Positions 32,160-43,405 of a stretch of 64,000 nucleotides of DNA are shown here, piece by piece. The notes under the pieces were generated by a model. The model saw only the letters and a list, made by a program, of their open reading frames with translations. It had not been told where the DNA came from and ran no database searches. Position 1 is the stretch's first letter; every line of letters starts with the position of its first letter. Made by a program: the position numbers and the translations under genes. Location of the stretch: positions 23,881,965 to 23,945,964 of the forward strand of contig CM064632.1 of NCBI GenBank assembly GCA_032717465.1, in the 5' to 3' direction. This stretch comes from Coenobita brevimanus (Eukaryota; Arthropoda; Malacostraca; Decapoda; Coenobitidae).

Positions 32160-33090
32160 TGGTATGGATGGAGTAAGAATACAGAGGAATCAAGAAATAA
32201 AGAATTAAGAGGAGTAAAGATGAATAAACAGGAAAACTGAATACAGAAAAAGCAGTAATAAAGAAGAATAAAGAGGAATAGAGAGGAATACAGAAGAATA
32301 ATGACGAATAAAGAAGAATAAAGAACAAAAAGGTATTAAGAATAATGAGGAATAAAGAATAAAGAGGCATAAAGAAGAATAAATAAAGATAAAGAGGTAT
32401 AAAGAAGAATACGGAGGAATACAGATGAATGAAAAATGAAGAGGAATAAAAAGGAATAAAGAGGAATACAGAAGAATAAAGAGGAGTATACAGAATAAAG
32501 AGTAATACGGAAGAATAAAGAATAGAGAGAAATGCAGAAGAACAAAAAGGAATAGAGAAGAAAATAGGTAATAAAGAGAAATACTGAATAATAAAGCGGA
32601 ACAGAGAAGAATACAGTAGAATACAGAAGAATAAAGAGGAATAAAGATGAATAAAAGAAGCATAAAGAAGAACATAGGAATAAAGAAGAATACACAGGAA
32701 TACAGAATAAAAAGGAATAAAGAGGAATCAAGAATACTGAGGAATACGGAAGAATAAAGAACAAGGAAATATAAAGAACAAAGAAGAATAAAGGAATAAA
32801 GAATAACGGGGAATAAAGAATTAACAGGAATAAAGAATAAAAAATTCAGAATAAAGAGGAATAAAGAAAAATAAAGGCTAAAGTGTAATAAAGAAGGATG
32901 AAGAACAGAAGATTACCGAAAAGAGGAATAAAGAATAAAAGGGATAAAGGAAAAAACAGGAAAGAGGAATAAGAGGAATAAAGAATAACAGTGGAATACA
33001 AGAATAATAAATGGAATAAAGAAAATCAAGGGGAATGAAGGGGAAAAAATAAGAATAAAAAGATATAACAATTAAAGATGAATAAAGATA
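32160..33090. repeat. Purine-rich GAATAAAGA array
   Basis: About 930 bp of GGAATAAAGA, GAAGAATAAAGAG and GGAATACAGAA words with a loose 10-13 bp period and almost no C or T apart from the T of AATA. Minus-strand frames of Ser/Leu/Phe/Tyr-rich character are compositional. Confidence 0.9.
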
Positions 33091-33181
33091 CATCCAAGTG
33101 AAGAAGGTATGCATAGAAAAAAATCAGCACTGTAATATTTATGAGAAGCAGTGGCAATCACGGGGAAAATATTTATCACTA

Positions 33182-33438
33182 CAGTCGCGGCACACGACTC
33201 TGAGGTTGTCATTATCGTACCCTGGCAACCTACCTATCAACAGTGCATCCGATTTCGTAGCATATTCTACACGAATCATATTATTATACACGAATTTATT
33301 TTACACGAATGTTATTATACACGAACATATACACGAATCACGGGCGTATCATATGCTCGTACACGACATCAGAAGCACTGTTGACGGGCAGGTTGCCAGG
33401 TTACGATAGTGACACCTTATAGTCGTGCGCCGCTGCTA
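33182..33438. mobile_element. Foldback / hairpin element, 64-bp inverted arms
   Basis: The left arm (33182-33246, CAGTCGCGGCACACGACTCT...) and right arm (33375-33438, ending AGTCGTGCGCCGCTGCTA) are inverted repeats of about 64 bp with scattered mismatches. The 128-bp centre is rich in ATTATACACGAAT units. No coding capacity, and I could not identify a target duplication. The transcript could form a long hairpin. Confidence 0.75.
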
Positions 33439-33479
33439 TTGGAAAAGAGCCTCTGACAAAAATATTTAACCAGGAAAAA

Positions 33480-34190
33480 TTTTAGCCCCATAATACTGGT
33501 GCTGGAAAATATCTACGACATTAATATTATCCAAGACTTTCATCATATCCGTAAAGAATATATCACTAAAATAATCACAAATATTCACAGGGCAAAAAGT
33601 CTGTCTCTGAAAATTTTTACGAACCGGTAAGTTCAAAAAACCTATCATCATCATATTTACGAAAGATTTGTTTATCATCATGATATTTGCGAAGAAAAAT
33701 ATCTGTTGCCATAATATTCACGATGAGGGATGGCTGTAACTAAAATAATCAACGAGAATCATCATAATATTCGCCAAGGAAAACAACCACAACAATAATA
33801 TTCACCATGGAAAATATCTATCATAATATTCACCATGGAGAATATCTCTCATCATAATATTCTCAATGGAAAATATCTATCATCATAATATTAGCCATGG
33901 AAAATATCTATCACCATAATATTTACCAATTAAAACGTTTATCACAATATTCACCGAGAAAAATAATCATCATCATATTACTGGTAAAGGAAAATATATA
34001 TCAAAATAATATTCATCAAGGAAAACATCTACTGCATCACAAAATATTCACCCAGAAAAATATGCATCACTATAATACCCAGCAGTGAAGTTTCTTATTC
34101 CACTAATAATCACCTAGGAAAATATCTATCACAATCATTCCTACGAATTACATTCACCAAGAAAAAAAATATTTATCACCCCCGTCCGGA
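33480..34190. repeat. Degenerate minisatellite of about 31 bp
   Basis: Units of the type GGAAAATATCTATCATCATA followed by ATATTCACCAT recur about 20 times with heavy divergence; clearest at 33800-33930. Confidence 0.75.
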
Positions 34191-34441
34191 GGGAGGAAAA
34201 TGTTTAACGCCAGGATATCACAAAGGAAGAAACCTATCAACATATTACTAAATGAAATCTCCCGGAAACATAATAGAGAAGAATATAATTCTTGTGGTAA
34301 TATTCATAAAGGATAGTAGCCAAATTTTACGATAACCAGGTCTAAATAGAGGTTAGTTATGGTTAGAAGTAATTATCTTTTGTAGTATTTATTATTATTC
34401 ACTTTACTGTAGCTTAGTTGTGAAGTGTGTGACATAGTTCA

Positions 34442-34645
34442 TGCACTTTAACCTGGCCCGGGTTTTCGTCCCTCTGCAGCTTACTTCCCATAGCTCAATG
34501 ACAGAATAAGACGACATTAAGGCTCTTCATCCTTTCCACTGAGCTTCTTCGTGACTAGCACCATATTCTAATGTTAATGTTCCACTACAGCTCACCAATC
34601 AAGATAGAGATGGCAATTTTAGACCATGATTAAAGCGAAGAGATT
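34442..34645 (+). repeat. Dispersed 200-bp repeat (DR200), intact copy
   Basis: TTTAACCTGGCCCGGGTTTTCGT...CTTCTTCGTGACTAGCACCATAT...CAAGATAGAGATGGCAAT collinear with 48035-48245 and 58860-59045. No coding frame and no Pol III boxes seen. Confidence 0.65.
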
Positions 34646-35275
34646 ACGGTCGTTGTTGTATGAGGGAAGACAAAAAACAAAAAAAACAAAAAACACTAGC
34701 AATTACAGACACAGCTACGAAAAAAGAAAAAAGGCTTATGACTACGGCTCTTGGTATTATTCTTATCAATCATCATCATCATCATAATCTTCGTTATCAT
34801 TATCCTGCTTTCTTCTTCTTCAAACGAATTACGCACCGACGAGGACAGTAACAACGATCCACATTACTAGTCGAAAATTTCTGACATTTTTTAATATTAT
34901 TTCGAGAAACTTATTGGGCTCCGAAAATGACATTAGCGAGTTTCTAAAGGTACCGCTCACTATCCCGAAATTCATCGTACTAGAGTGAAGAGGTAAGTAT
35001 GTTTACAACAACACATTTTAGTCCGTATTCTAGGTCGTACAAGAAATTCGCAAGACCCCTGCCTTAACGATTTATTTCGCATATTACATCTTTACATCTG
35101 TTTTTTTTAAGTATATCCCTTTCATATCGATATAGTTTGTAGATCAGAGTATACTATGGAGTAGAGAATAAATCGCTTAAAACAGGTGTTAGGAATCTTC
35201 AAAGGCATCTAGAAGCCCAGTGACATTCAAACCTATACTCACCAGGGACGAGAAAGAGAAAAATTAGTACATGCA
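34646..35275. other. No gene seen
   Basis: A short (ATC)n stretch at 34770-34800; an AATAAATCGCTTAAAACAGGTGTTAGG phrase near 35167 belongs to the dispersed motif family. Confidence 0.45.
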
Positions 35276-35743
35276 GTGACGTCACTTCCTTCTCTCTCAA
35301 TTCCTTCTCACTTCTTTTCCCTCCCTTATCTTTCCACCCTCTATCTCTCCCTACCCTCCCTTCATCCTTCTCTCCCTCCCATGTTCCCTCTTCCCTCACC
35401 TCCCTGTCCTTCCTTCCTCTTTCTCTTCCTACCTCCCTTCCTCTCATGCTTCGCCTTCCATTCACACGCCACCCTTCTTCCCTCCCTCCCTCCCATGTTC
35501 CCTCCTTCCCTCGTCTGCCTGTCATTCCTCTCTCCTTCCCTACTTCAACGTCCTCCTTCCTCTCCCCTCCCTGGTTCCTCCCTTCATTTTTGTTTTTCCC
35601 ATTCCCCATCATTCTCTCCCTACCCTTCCTTCCTCCTTGCCCCAACCCCCCGATTCACCACTTCCTCCCATCCCTCTCCTTCCTCCTCCGTTCTCTATCC
35701 GTACCCTCCCTCCCTCCCCTCCCTCTCTCCCTCCCAATTTTCC

Positions 35744-35826
<83 letters not shown>

Positions 35827-35830
35827 AACT
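35276..35830. repeat. Pyrimidine tract with (CT)n core
   Basis: C/T-rich for about 550 bp, ending in a pure CT run at 35749-35825. Includes repeated CTCCCTCCCATGTTCCCTC near 35369 and 35482. Confidence 0.9.
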
Positions 35831-36059
35831 GTCCATTATCGATATGCAAATAGGAAAACTCTCATCCTCTTTATCATACTCTAAAGCCTCCCTCAAAATA
35901 GGTAAAAAAAGTGGACTAGGAGGAGGAGGAAGAGGAGGAGGAGGAGGAAAGAGACAGACAGAAAAAGACAGAGACGAATGAATGTGTGGAGACTTACTGC
36001 TAGGGAGGAATAATATAATGGAGGAAAAGTGGAAAATAACTTATCAGTGGACAGGAGAG

Positions 36060-37085
36060 GTGGAGTTTAATAGGGGAACGTGGTGGAGTGGGAGGTGGAG
36101 CGGTGGAGTGGAGGTGGAGTGGTGGAGAGGGTGATGGAGTGATGGAGTGGGAGATGGAGAGGTGGAGTGGGGGAGTGGTGGAATGAGAAATGCAATATGA
36201 GGTGGAGTGGTGGAGCGCGAGGCGGAGTAGTGGAGTGGCAGGCGGAAGTGGAGTGGGAGGTGGAATGGTGGAGTAGCAAAGTGATAGAGGAAAGTGGAGT
36301 GGAGTGGCAGGTGGAGTAGTGGAGTGGGAGGTGGAATGGTGGAGTAGGGTGGAGTGGCGATGCAGGGTGGAGTGGAAGGTGAGTGGTGGAGTGGCAGGGG
36401 AAGTGGTGGAGTGGAAGGTGAGTGGTGGAGTGGCAGGGGAAGTGGTGGAGTGGAAGGTGAGTGGTGGAGTGGCAGGGGAAGTGGTGGAGTGGAAGGTGAG
36501 TGGTGGTGTGAGAGATGGATTAGTGGAGTGGAAGGTGAGTGGTGGAGTGAAAGGTGAGTGGTGAAGTGGGAGGTGGAATGGTGGAGTAGAAGGCAAGTGG
36601 TGGAGCTGGCGGTGGAACGGTGGAGTGGTGGAGTGGTAGGCGGAATGGTGGAATGGGAAGTGGACTGGTGGAGTGGGAGGTGGAGTGATAGGTAGAATGG
36701 TGAAGTGGGAATAGGAGTGGTGGAGTGGGAGGTGGAGTGGTGGAGTGGGAGGTGGAGTAGGAGGTGGAATGGTGGAGTGGGAGGTGGAGTGGGAGGTGGA
36801 ATGGTGGAGTGGGAGGTGGAGTGGTGGATTGGGAGGTGTGTGGCGTAGTGAGACTTGGAGTGGGAGGTGGAGTGGTCGGTGGAATGGTGGAGTGGGAAGT
36901 GGAGTGGTGGAGTGGAAGGTGGAGTAGGAGGTGGAATGGTGGAGTGGGAGGTGGAGTGGTGGCGTGGGAGGTGAATGGTGGAGTGGAAGGTGGAGTGGTG
37001 GAGTGGGAGGTGAGTGGTGTAGTGGGAGGTGAAATGGTGGCGTGGTAGGTGGAGTAGGTGGTGGAGTGGGAGGTAGAGGTGTAAG
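36060..37085. repeat. G-rich GGTGGAGTGGGA minisatellite
   Basis: About 1 kb of GTGGAGTGGGAGGTGGA words, C-poor on the plus strand. Contains an exact 39-bp higher-order repeat from 36371 (AGTGGAAGGTGAGTGGTGGA...) in four copies at 36371, 36410, 36449 and 36488. Long frames on both strands (Pro/Ser/His-rich minus, Val/Glu/Trp/Gly-rich plus) are artefacts. Confidence 0.95.
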
Positions 37086-37469
37086 AAACAAAACGGACTA
37101 AAGAGATCTGATTTTGTGTATAAAGACTTGTGTATCAACTGAAAGAACGCCTTGTTACACAGATACACAGACCACACAGACTTTACGGTCCCTTTTAAAT
37201 GGTCTGACCTCAACCACGTCAGCCCGAGGACCTCAACAGGTGTTGATGTCTGCTGCTGCCAGACGAATATTTTCAACTTAAGAGTACAATAGTAGTGAAG
37301 GGGTTAATGAAATCTTTATGTAGCCCTCCAATTCGGGAAAAAAAAAAAATCACCCCAAATTTAAGAAAATGGTGTGAGGGAAGCAAGAATAATAATAATA
37401 ATAAAAAAAAGTCAGCAAAAGATGAGTAAACTGAATGACCTACAATGGCAGCAGCATCATACATATTTA
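37086..37469. other. No gene seen
   Basis: Unassigned; includes a TAGTGAAGGGGTTAATGAAA phrase near 37291 of the dispersed motif family. Confidence 0.45.
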
Positions 37470-37817
37470 GGCGGTGGCTCAATCGGTAGAGAGTTGGCCT
37501 GCAGTCCTAACGGACCCGGGTTCAAATCCCGTTGGTGCAGGGAACAGTTTAAGGATTTGAATTTCATAAAATCAGACTTTACTGTTCTACCAGAAGACCC
37601 GCCGACATGTCGTAAAAATACCCCCGCTAATACCAATACACCAGTCCTGTATGAGAAGCCCTAGCATGTATTCAGTATGGAAGGTGGGTGTTAGCGCCGA
37701 AGTGGTGACATGTAGAGGTGTGCGGTACGTAGGAGGACTACTGGGCCTTGAAAGCAGGCTGTGAAGCCTATGCCCAGAGTCGGTCACATAAAAAAAAAAT
37801 AATAATAAAAAAAATAA
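37470..37817 (+). mobile_element. SINE-1, full-length
   Basis: Same structure as 12801-13160: A-box-like GGCTCAATCGGTAGAGA, B-box GGTTCAAATCC near 37520, shared body, A-rich tail with TAA units. The two copies are close in sequence, so the family was active recently. Confidence 0.9.
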
Positions 37818-37979
37818 CCCTCTCATAGGTTACGTTAATATTGTGCTCCCTCTAACGTCACACGATTTTACTGAACTCATAGTGAGTTGTACGAGCATGA
37901 AAGAAATAAGATTGGTAATCGTTTAAACAAAAAACGGCAAAACGGTTGCAGTGTGCATGAAAAGCAGATTACTGAAAGT

Positions 37980-38150
37980 TAGTGTGTTGTAATATGAAAA
38001 ACTGCGGTGTGGTGTGTTTATGTGTGACGTGGTGTGGTGTGGTGTGGTAGAGTGTAGTGTAGTGTGGTGGACTGTGGTGAGGTGTGGTGTGGTGCAGTGT
38101 AATATGCCAGTGTGTGGTGTGATATGTGCGGAGTACTGCGGTGTGGTATA
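37980..38150. repeat. GTGTGGT-type degenerate repeat, left of LINE-B
   Basis: GTGGTGTGGTGTGGTAGAGTGTAGTG and similar. The same word set occurs at 41575-41850 on the other side of LINE-B. Confidence 0.75.
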
Positions 38151-38249
38151 ACATTTTTTTTTTTTTTTATGTGACAAAGAAGGAACCAAAGGCAACGAGC
38201 CCGCAAAACTATTCCTTCCAAGAGAAAAACAAACTATAAGAGAGGGCCA

Positions 38250-38921
38250 AACTCAAGATCCATTCATTTCGAGATGCCTGGACACACTGCATTTGAAAGA
38301 CTGATCATAGGTAGCAGGAAATACAGACAGAGGAAGACAGTTCTACAGTTGACCTGTTGCATAAATGAAGGACTGGGAGTTACGGTTAACTCTTGCATTA
38401 GAGAGTTGGACAGAAAAGGGGTGAGAGTTTGCTGCTAGACGGGTGCTACGCGCCCGTCGTAGAGGTGGAGGAATGCATGCAGACAGTTCAGATGAACAGT
38501 GACCATTGAAGTAGCGATAGAAAGGAGATGAAGATGCAACAGTGCGGCAAAGAGACAGAGGTTGAAGGGAGTCAGTAAGAGGAGGAGAGTTAATGAAACG
38601 AAAGACCTTTGACTCCACCCTATTGTGGGGAGCTGTGTGTGGGGAGCCTCCCCACACATGGGAGTTGTACTCCACATAGGGGCGGATAAAACCCCTGTAT
38701 AGAGTCAACAATTGTGCAGGGGTAAAGAAGGAACGGAGTCGGCTTAGCACACCCAATCTCTTGGAGGCAGATTTTACAAGAGATGTAATATGATCTTTCC
38801 AAGACAAGTCCCGAGCAAATGAAACCCCAAGCATGTTCAACGATGATGCAGGATTAAGTTGAGTATTATTAAACATAAGTGGGTATACCTGTGGAAGATT
38901 TTGTCGGGTTGATAGGTGCAA
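38250..38921 (-). pseudogene. LINE-B RT C-terminal part
   Basis: Frame 38921-38343 (192 aa) and its continuation match the region after YADD. It has LNMLGVSFARDLSWKDHI, LTLYRGFIRPYVEYNSHVW, then Arg-rich RSTRLAANSHPFSVQLSN. Collinear with 13490-14160 on the plus strand. Confidence 0.85.
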
Positions 38922-39808
38922 TAACTGAGTCTTTGATGCATTAAAAACAACAAGATTATTTTTACCCAGTCAGAGATACGAGCCAAGTCAGACATTAGGT
39001 GTGCCATAGCCTCATCCCTTGTTTGTTGAAGTAACTGCTGAGATGGACGTAGTGGGAATCGAATGGAAATGTGAAGGGTGGAGTCATCAGCGTATGAGTG
39101 GATAGGGTTAGATGTACAGCAAAGAAGGTCATTGATGAATAAACGGAAGAGAGTTGGTGATAGGTCAGAGCCCTGAGGAACACCACTGTTCACAGATCTA
39201 GGAGAAGAATGATGGCCGTCTACAATAGCGGCTATAGAACGACCAAAAAGGAAGCTAGAGATGAAGGTACAGATAGAAGGATAGAAACCGTAAGAGGGCA
39301 GTTTGGAAATTAGAGATTTATGCCAGACTCGATCGAAAGCCTTTGAGATGTCAAATGCAATGGCAAAATTTTCGCCAAAGTCCCGAAAGGAGGATGACCA
39401 GGAGTCTGCAAGGTAGGTCAGAAGATCGCCTGTAGAACGTCCCTGACGGAACCCATTCTGACGATCAGAAAGAAGGTTGTGATAGGAAAGATGCTTTAAA
39501 ATTTTTCTATTAAGAACTGACTCAAAAACTTTCGAAACACAGGATGTTAAAGCAATTGGACGATAGTTAGAGGGTTGGGAATGGTCAACCTTCGTTGGGA
39601 CTGGCTGAATGAGAGCAAACTTCCAGCAAGAAGGAAAGGTACAAGTTGAAAGACAAAGGCGAAAGAGTTTGCCTAGCCAGGGTGTAAGCACAGAAGCAAA
39701 GTTCTTGAGAACAACAGGAGGGACTCCACCAAGCCCATATGCCTTATTAGTATTGAGGCCTGTGATGGCAGAAAATACATCAGCTGAAGACATTTTAATG
39801 TCAGCCAT
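38837..39808 (-). pseudogene. LINE-B reverse transcriptase domain
   Basis: A 323-aa frame starting MADIKMSSADVFSA; the real coding frame runs in from upstream of this Met. Motifs: PSNYRPIALTSCVSKVFE, FRQGRSTGDLLTYL, AFDISKAFDRVWH (about residue 148), GVPQGSDLSP, and SYADDST (catalytic Asp pair, about residue 237). The catalytic residues are intact. The frame is lost near 38969 at ISDW (a G deleted relative to the plus-strand copy) and continues in another frame at 38921. Confidence 0.9.
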
Positions 39809-39918
39809 GAGGAAGTCAGAGGGGGGAAGTGATGGAGGAACAGCACCGGAATCGTCTAAGGTGGAATTGGAGGAGAAAGTCTGAGCGAAGAGATCTGCTT
39901 TATCAGTGGAAGAAATAG

Positions 39919-41334
39919 CTACAGAACCATCAGAATAGAAAAGAGGACGGAAGGATGATGAGATAAAGTTGTTAGAAAGGTTTTTGGCAAGGTGCCAGAA
40001 GGAGCGGGAAGAATTCGAGTTGGAGAGTTGAGAACATTTTGTACGGATGAAATAATTTTTAGCAGAGCGAAGAACAGACTTAGCACGATTCCGGGCAGAA
40101 ACGTATAAAAGATGTGATTCAGGGGTGGGTTGGCTCCGGTACCTTTTATAGGCCCTCTCCTTGTTGCAGACAGCATTAGAACAAGCGTGATTAAAAAAGG
40201 CTTTCGTGCATTAGTCAAAGGATATGAGAAAGGAATGTATGCTTCCATGCCCGAGAGAATAACCTCCGTAATGCACAAGGCACACCCAGATGGCTCCCGG
40301 CCATGGAAGCAATAATCATTCCAGGGAAAATCAAAGAAGAACTGCCTGAGGGCCTCCCAATCCACTGCTCCAAAGTGCCACAGACGACGTTTCCTTGGAG
40401 GGTCTGCAAGCCGTACCAGAACGATAGGACAGGTTAAGGTGATAAGGTTGTGATCAGAGGAGCCCAACGGAGAGAAAAGATTAACAGTGTATGCAGAAGG
40501 ATTAGTCGTAAGGAAGAGGTCAAGTATGTTGGAGCTCTCTCTAAGGTGGTCAGGGATACGGGTTGGGTGCTGTACAAGCTGCTCTAAATCATTAAGGATA
40601 GAAAATGTGTAGGCTTGTTCACCAGGTGGATCAGTGAAAGGAGAGGAGAGCCAAAGGTGGTGGTGAACATCGAAATCTCCAAGAATGGAGATTTCAGAGA
40701 AAGGAGAAATGGATACAATGTGTTCCATCATAGAAGTAAGATAGGCAAAGAATTTTTGATAGTCAGTAGAATTAGGAGATAAGTAAACAGCATAGATATA
40801 TTTAGTCAGAGAATGACAGGAAAGCCGAAGCCAGAGTGTAGAGAATTCAGAAGAATCGAGTTCAGAAACACGAGAGCAAGATAAGTCGTTGCGTATATAT
40901 ACACAACAGCCACCTTTGGCTTTGAAATGAGTATAAAGAAAGTAGGAGGATACAGAAAAGGGTCTGCTGTCAGTTGCCTCAGACAGCTGAGTCTCAGTTA
41001 CAAAAAGGTGAGGTTTAGAGGAGGAGAGGTGGTGCTCAACAGAGCGAAAGTTAGAGGAAAGGCCACGAATGTTGCAGAAATGAAGAAGAAGAGAGTCAGA
41101 CAGTGGTTCCAGGACTCTTGAGTCGTCACCGGGAGAGGGGCAGAAGGTGGGGGCATTTATGGTCTCCCCCCCTGGGGACTCCGAGGCTACGTTATTCGTC
41201 GCCATTTTCAAAATTTTGAAAAGGAAGTGTAGTGTGTACTGTGCATGTAGTTTGGTGCTGACAGTTAAAGAAACTTGTATTGGAGAGCATGCTGGCCTAC
41301 TCTCTGTTACTGAGGCATTGAAAAAGTTCAGCAA
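39919..41334 (-). pseudogene. LINE-B endonuclease protein (EEP domain)
   Basis: A 471-aa frame. Residues about 80-310 form an EEP nuclease: [13 protein letters not shown] (N-type start motif), LFVTETQLS (catalytic E), [13 protein letters not shown] (GDFN-type motif with Asp in place of Asn), and GSSDHNLIT (terminal His). It would nick target DNA for target-primed reverse transcription. The true protein frame is lost after about residue 385 (ARKPFLITL) by a 1-nt change in a T run near 40197. Residues after that are out of frame, and the correct frame continues open towards 39808. The Met at 41212 (MATNN) is an alternative start. Confidence 0.85.
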
Positions 41335-41539
41335 AGGAGGATGATCGGGACCTAGTCCCGAGGGCTGATGAAACGGGAGCTCCAGCTCTCCCTGTCATCA
41401 GCTTTCCATCCACCTTGGGAGTACTGGCCTGCTCGACTTGTGCTACAGTAGTATAGTGTAGTTTGTTGAAAAGGGTATAGTACGACAATTATTTTCTTCT
41501 GCATTTAATCTGATTTTCCTTCCTCTGTTCATCTTCTGC

Positions 41540-41571
41540 AAAAAATAAATAAATAAATAAATAAATAAATA
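41540..41571. repeat. (AAAT)n microsatellite
   Basis: ATAA/AAAT tetranucleotide run of about 32 bp. The sequence before it (CTTCCTCTGTTCATCTTCTG) resembles the 3' end of LINE-C, so it could be a decayed LINE tail. Confidence 0.7.
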
Positions 41572-41574
41572 AAA

Positions 41575-41850
41575 GTTGCGGTGTAATGTGATGGAGTGGG
41601 GTGGGGTTGGGCGGGGTGGCGTGGTGAGGTGTGGCGTGGTGTGGTATTGTGAGGTGTGGTGTAGTTTGGCGAGAGACATGGGCTGGTACAATGAAGTATG
41701 GTGTAGTATGGTAAAGAGTGACGTAGTGTAGTGGAGTGTGGTGTAGTGTAGTGAGGTGTACTGGAGTGTGGTGTAGCGTACTGAAGTTTAGTGGGGTGTG
41801 GTGTAGTGTAGTGAAGTGTAACCTAGCCTGGTGTGGTACAGTGTGGTGTG
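41575..41850. repeat. GTGTGGTGTAGTGTAG degenerate repeat
   Basis: Words such as GTGTGGTGTAGTGTAGTGA recur with a loose 5- and 20-bp periodicity; same type as 37980-38150. Confidence 0.8.
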
Positions 41851-42059
41851 AGAGATATAACAGAACAATGTGAAGAGGCAAGTAGAATGAATAAACATCG
41901 TGGAATGACAGAAACATAATGGGAAAAATGAAAATGTATATAAAAAAGAAAGGAATACGAAAGAATTACAAATACAAAAGAAAGAGAGAAAAAGGAAAAG
42001 ATGAAAGAAAATGAGAGGAAGAAGGAAAACTTTCTTTTTAGGGTCGGGGAATTGTGAAA

Positions 42060-42060
<1 letters not shown>

Positions 42061-42140
<80 letters not shown>

Positions 42141-42157
42141 CGCGCGTGCGTGCGTGC

Positions 42158-42233
<76 letters not shown>

Positions 42234-42251
42234 TCATTAAGAAAATCCGAA

Positions 42252-42291
<40 letters not shown>
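42061..42291. repeat. (TG)n with CGCG interruption, then (CT)n
   Basis: TG at 42061-42130, a GCGCGTG/CGTG variant block at 42131-42162, TG to 42230, and CT at 42256-42291. Confidence 0.95.
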
Positions 42292-42292
<1 letters not shown>

Positions 42293-42419
42293 AAACATAG
42301 CTCTCTCCTCTCCTGCGCCACCACGCAATTTACCCTATTTTTCGTCAAAGGGCAATCGAGAAGGTTATCACTGGAGGGACTTCCGATCTCTGTCAGCCTG
42401 GAATGGAATCTTTTAAAGC

Positions 42420-42802
42420 TGCTACAGGACACCCTTTTCCCCTCTTCTTTCCTGCCCCCCTACCCCACCCTTGCACCCTCCTGTCCCTTTACACCCTCTT
42501 GTCCTTACATCCTTCCACTCAACCTTATATCCTTCTGATCTCTTTACACTCCCTTGACTCCCTTACACCCTACGTCCCACCTAACTCCCCCCTAGCCTCC
42601 CTTACAATGTCCTTGTCTCTCCCTCCCATCTTCCTGCCCTCCTTACATCCCATCCCCGTCCTCCTTGCACCCTCCTTCCCCCTTACATCATCCTTGTCTC
42701 CACTTACACCGTCACTCTTCTCCCATATATTCCCTGGTCCCCCTCCTGACACCCCCTGCCTTCCCTCATAATCTCCTGTTCTCCATTATACTCTCCAACC
42801 CT

Positions 42803-42805
<3 letters not shown>
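42420..42805. repeat. Pyrimidine-rich degenerate repeat
   Basis: CCTTACA[C/T]CCTCCTTG phrases recur every 25-35 bp (42470-42760), indicating an old minisatellite. Confidence 0.65.
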
Positions 42806-42839
<34 letters not shown>

Positions 42840-43009
42840 GCTCGATTCTGGGCATAGGCTTCACAGCCTGGTCCCAAGGCCCAGTAGTCCTCCTACATAT
42901 CATACACCTCTCTACATGTCACCACTTCGGCGCTAACACCCACCATCCATATTGAATACATGCTAGGGCTGTCTCATACAGGACTGGTGTATTGGTATTA
43001 GCGGGGGTA
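42806..43009 (-). mobile_element. SINE-1, 3' part (minus strand), split by RTE
   Basis: Poly(T) at 42806-42835, then the reverse complement of the SINE-1 body up to TATTAGCGGGGGTA. The SINE resumes at 46197-46215 after the RTE element. Confidence 0.85.
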
Positions 43010-43159
43010 GGGGGGGGTTCAAGAATACTCCCCTAGTATCCCTGCTTGTCGTACGAGGCGACTAAAAGGGTTGGTGGTGGGTTAGTGCCCCACCCCGTAA
43101 AAAGAACTAACTAAAAAAGCAAATAAAGCGCCTCGGACCCGGACGGACCATAAGTTGAC

Positions 43160-43405
43160 GACTAAGGAACGGACGAAGGACATTCTTAGGGTGGGAACGT
43201 GGAATGTGAGAGGAGTGAATGATGAAGTGAAAGAGAGCTTGTTCAGGTGCTTGAGGATACAAAAGTGGATATATGTGGATTGACTGAAACTAAATGGGAA
43301 GGTGAAAGGGTGAGAAAATGGGAATATGGTTTAGGTATATGTGCAGGAGTCAATGAAAATGAGAGGGCAAGAGAGGGAGTATGTCTGATGATAACCAAGA
43401 AGTGA
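43160..43405 (+). pseudogene. RTE endonuclease N-terminus, frameshifted
   Basis: Reading from about 43170, ILRVGTWNVRGVNDEV gives the start of an EEP nuclease (GTWN motif). A frameshift near 43240-43256 moves the frame to VDICGLTETKWEG, which includes the catalytic Glu. A TGA at 43403-43405 then stops this frame. The long frame below is in register with it. Confidence 0.85.

Larger units (their letters stand above)
38155..41460 (-). mobile_element. LINE-B (CR1/Jockey-like), near full-length
   Basis: Minus-strand element of about 3.3 kb. It has an N-terminal endonuclease, RT and a poly(A) end (TTTT...TTATGTGAC at 38155-38173). Upstream of the endonuclease frame, 41297-41488 reads a short Ser/Ala-rich segment that may be the last part of the 5' region. 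GTGTGGT repeat lies on both sides. Two 1-nt frameshifts (near 40197 in a T run, and near 38969 where one G of a run is lost) are the main lesions, so it is a young dead copy. Clade assignment within CR1/Jockey-like LINEs is not certain. Confidence 0.85.

Noticed and set aside
36000..37276. Minus-strand frames of 363 and 410 aa, Pro/Ser/Thr/His-rich
   Set aside because: They are translations of the G-rich 39-bp/19-bp minisatellite; frame length comes from the absence of stops in the repeat.
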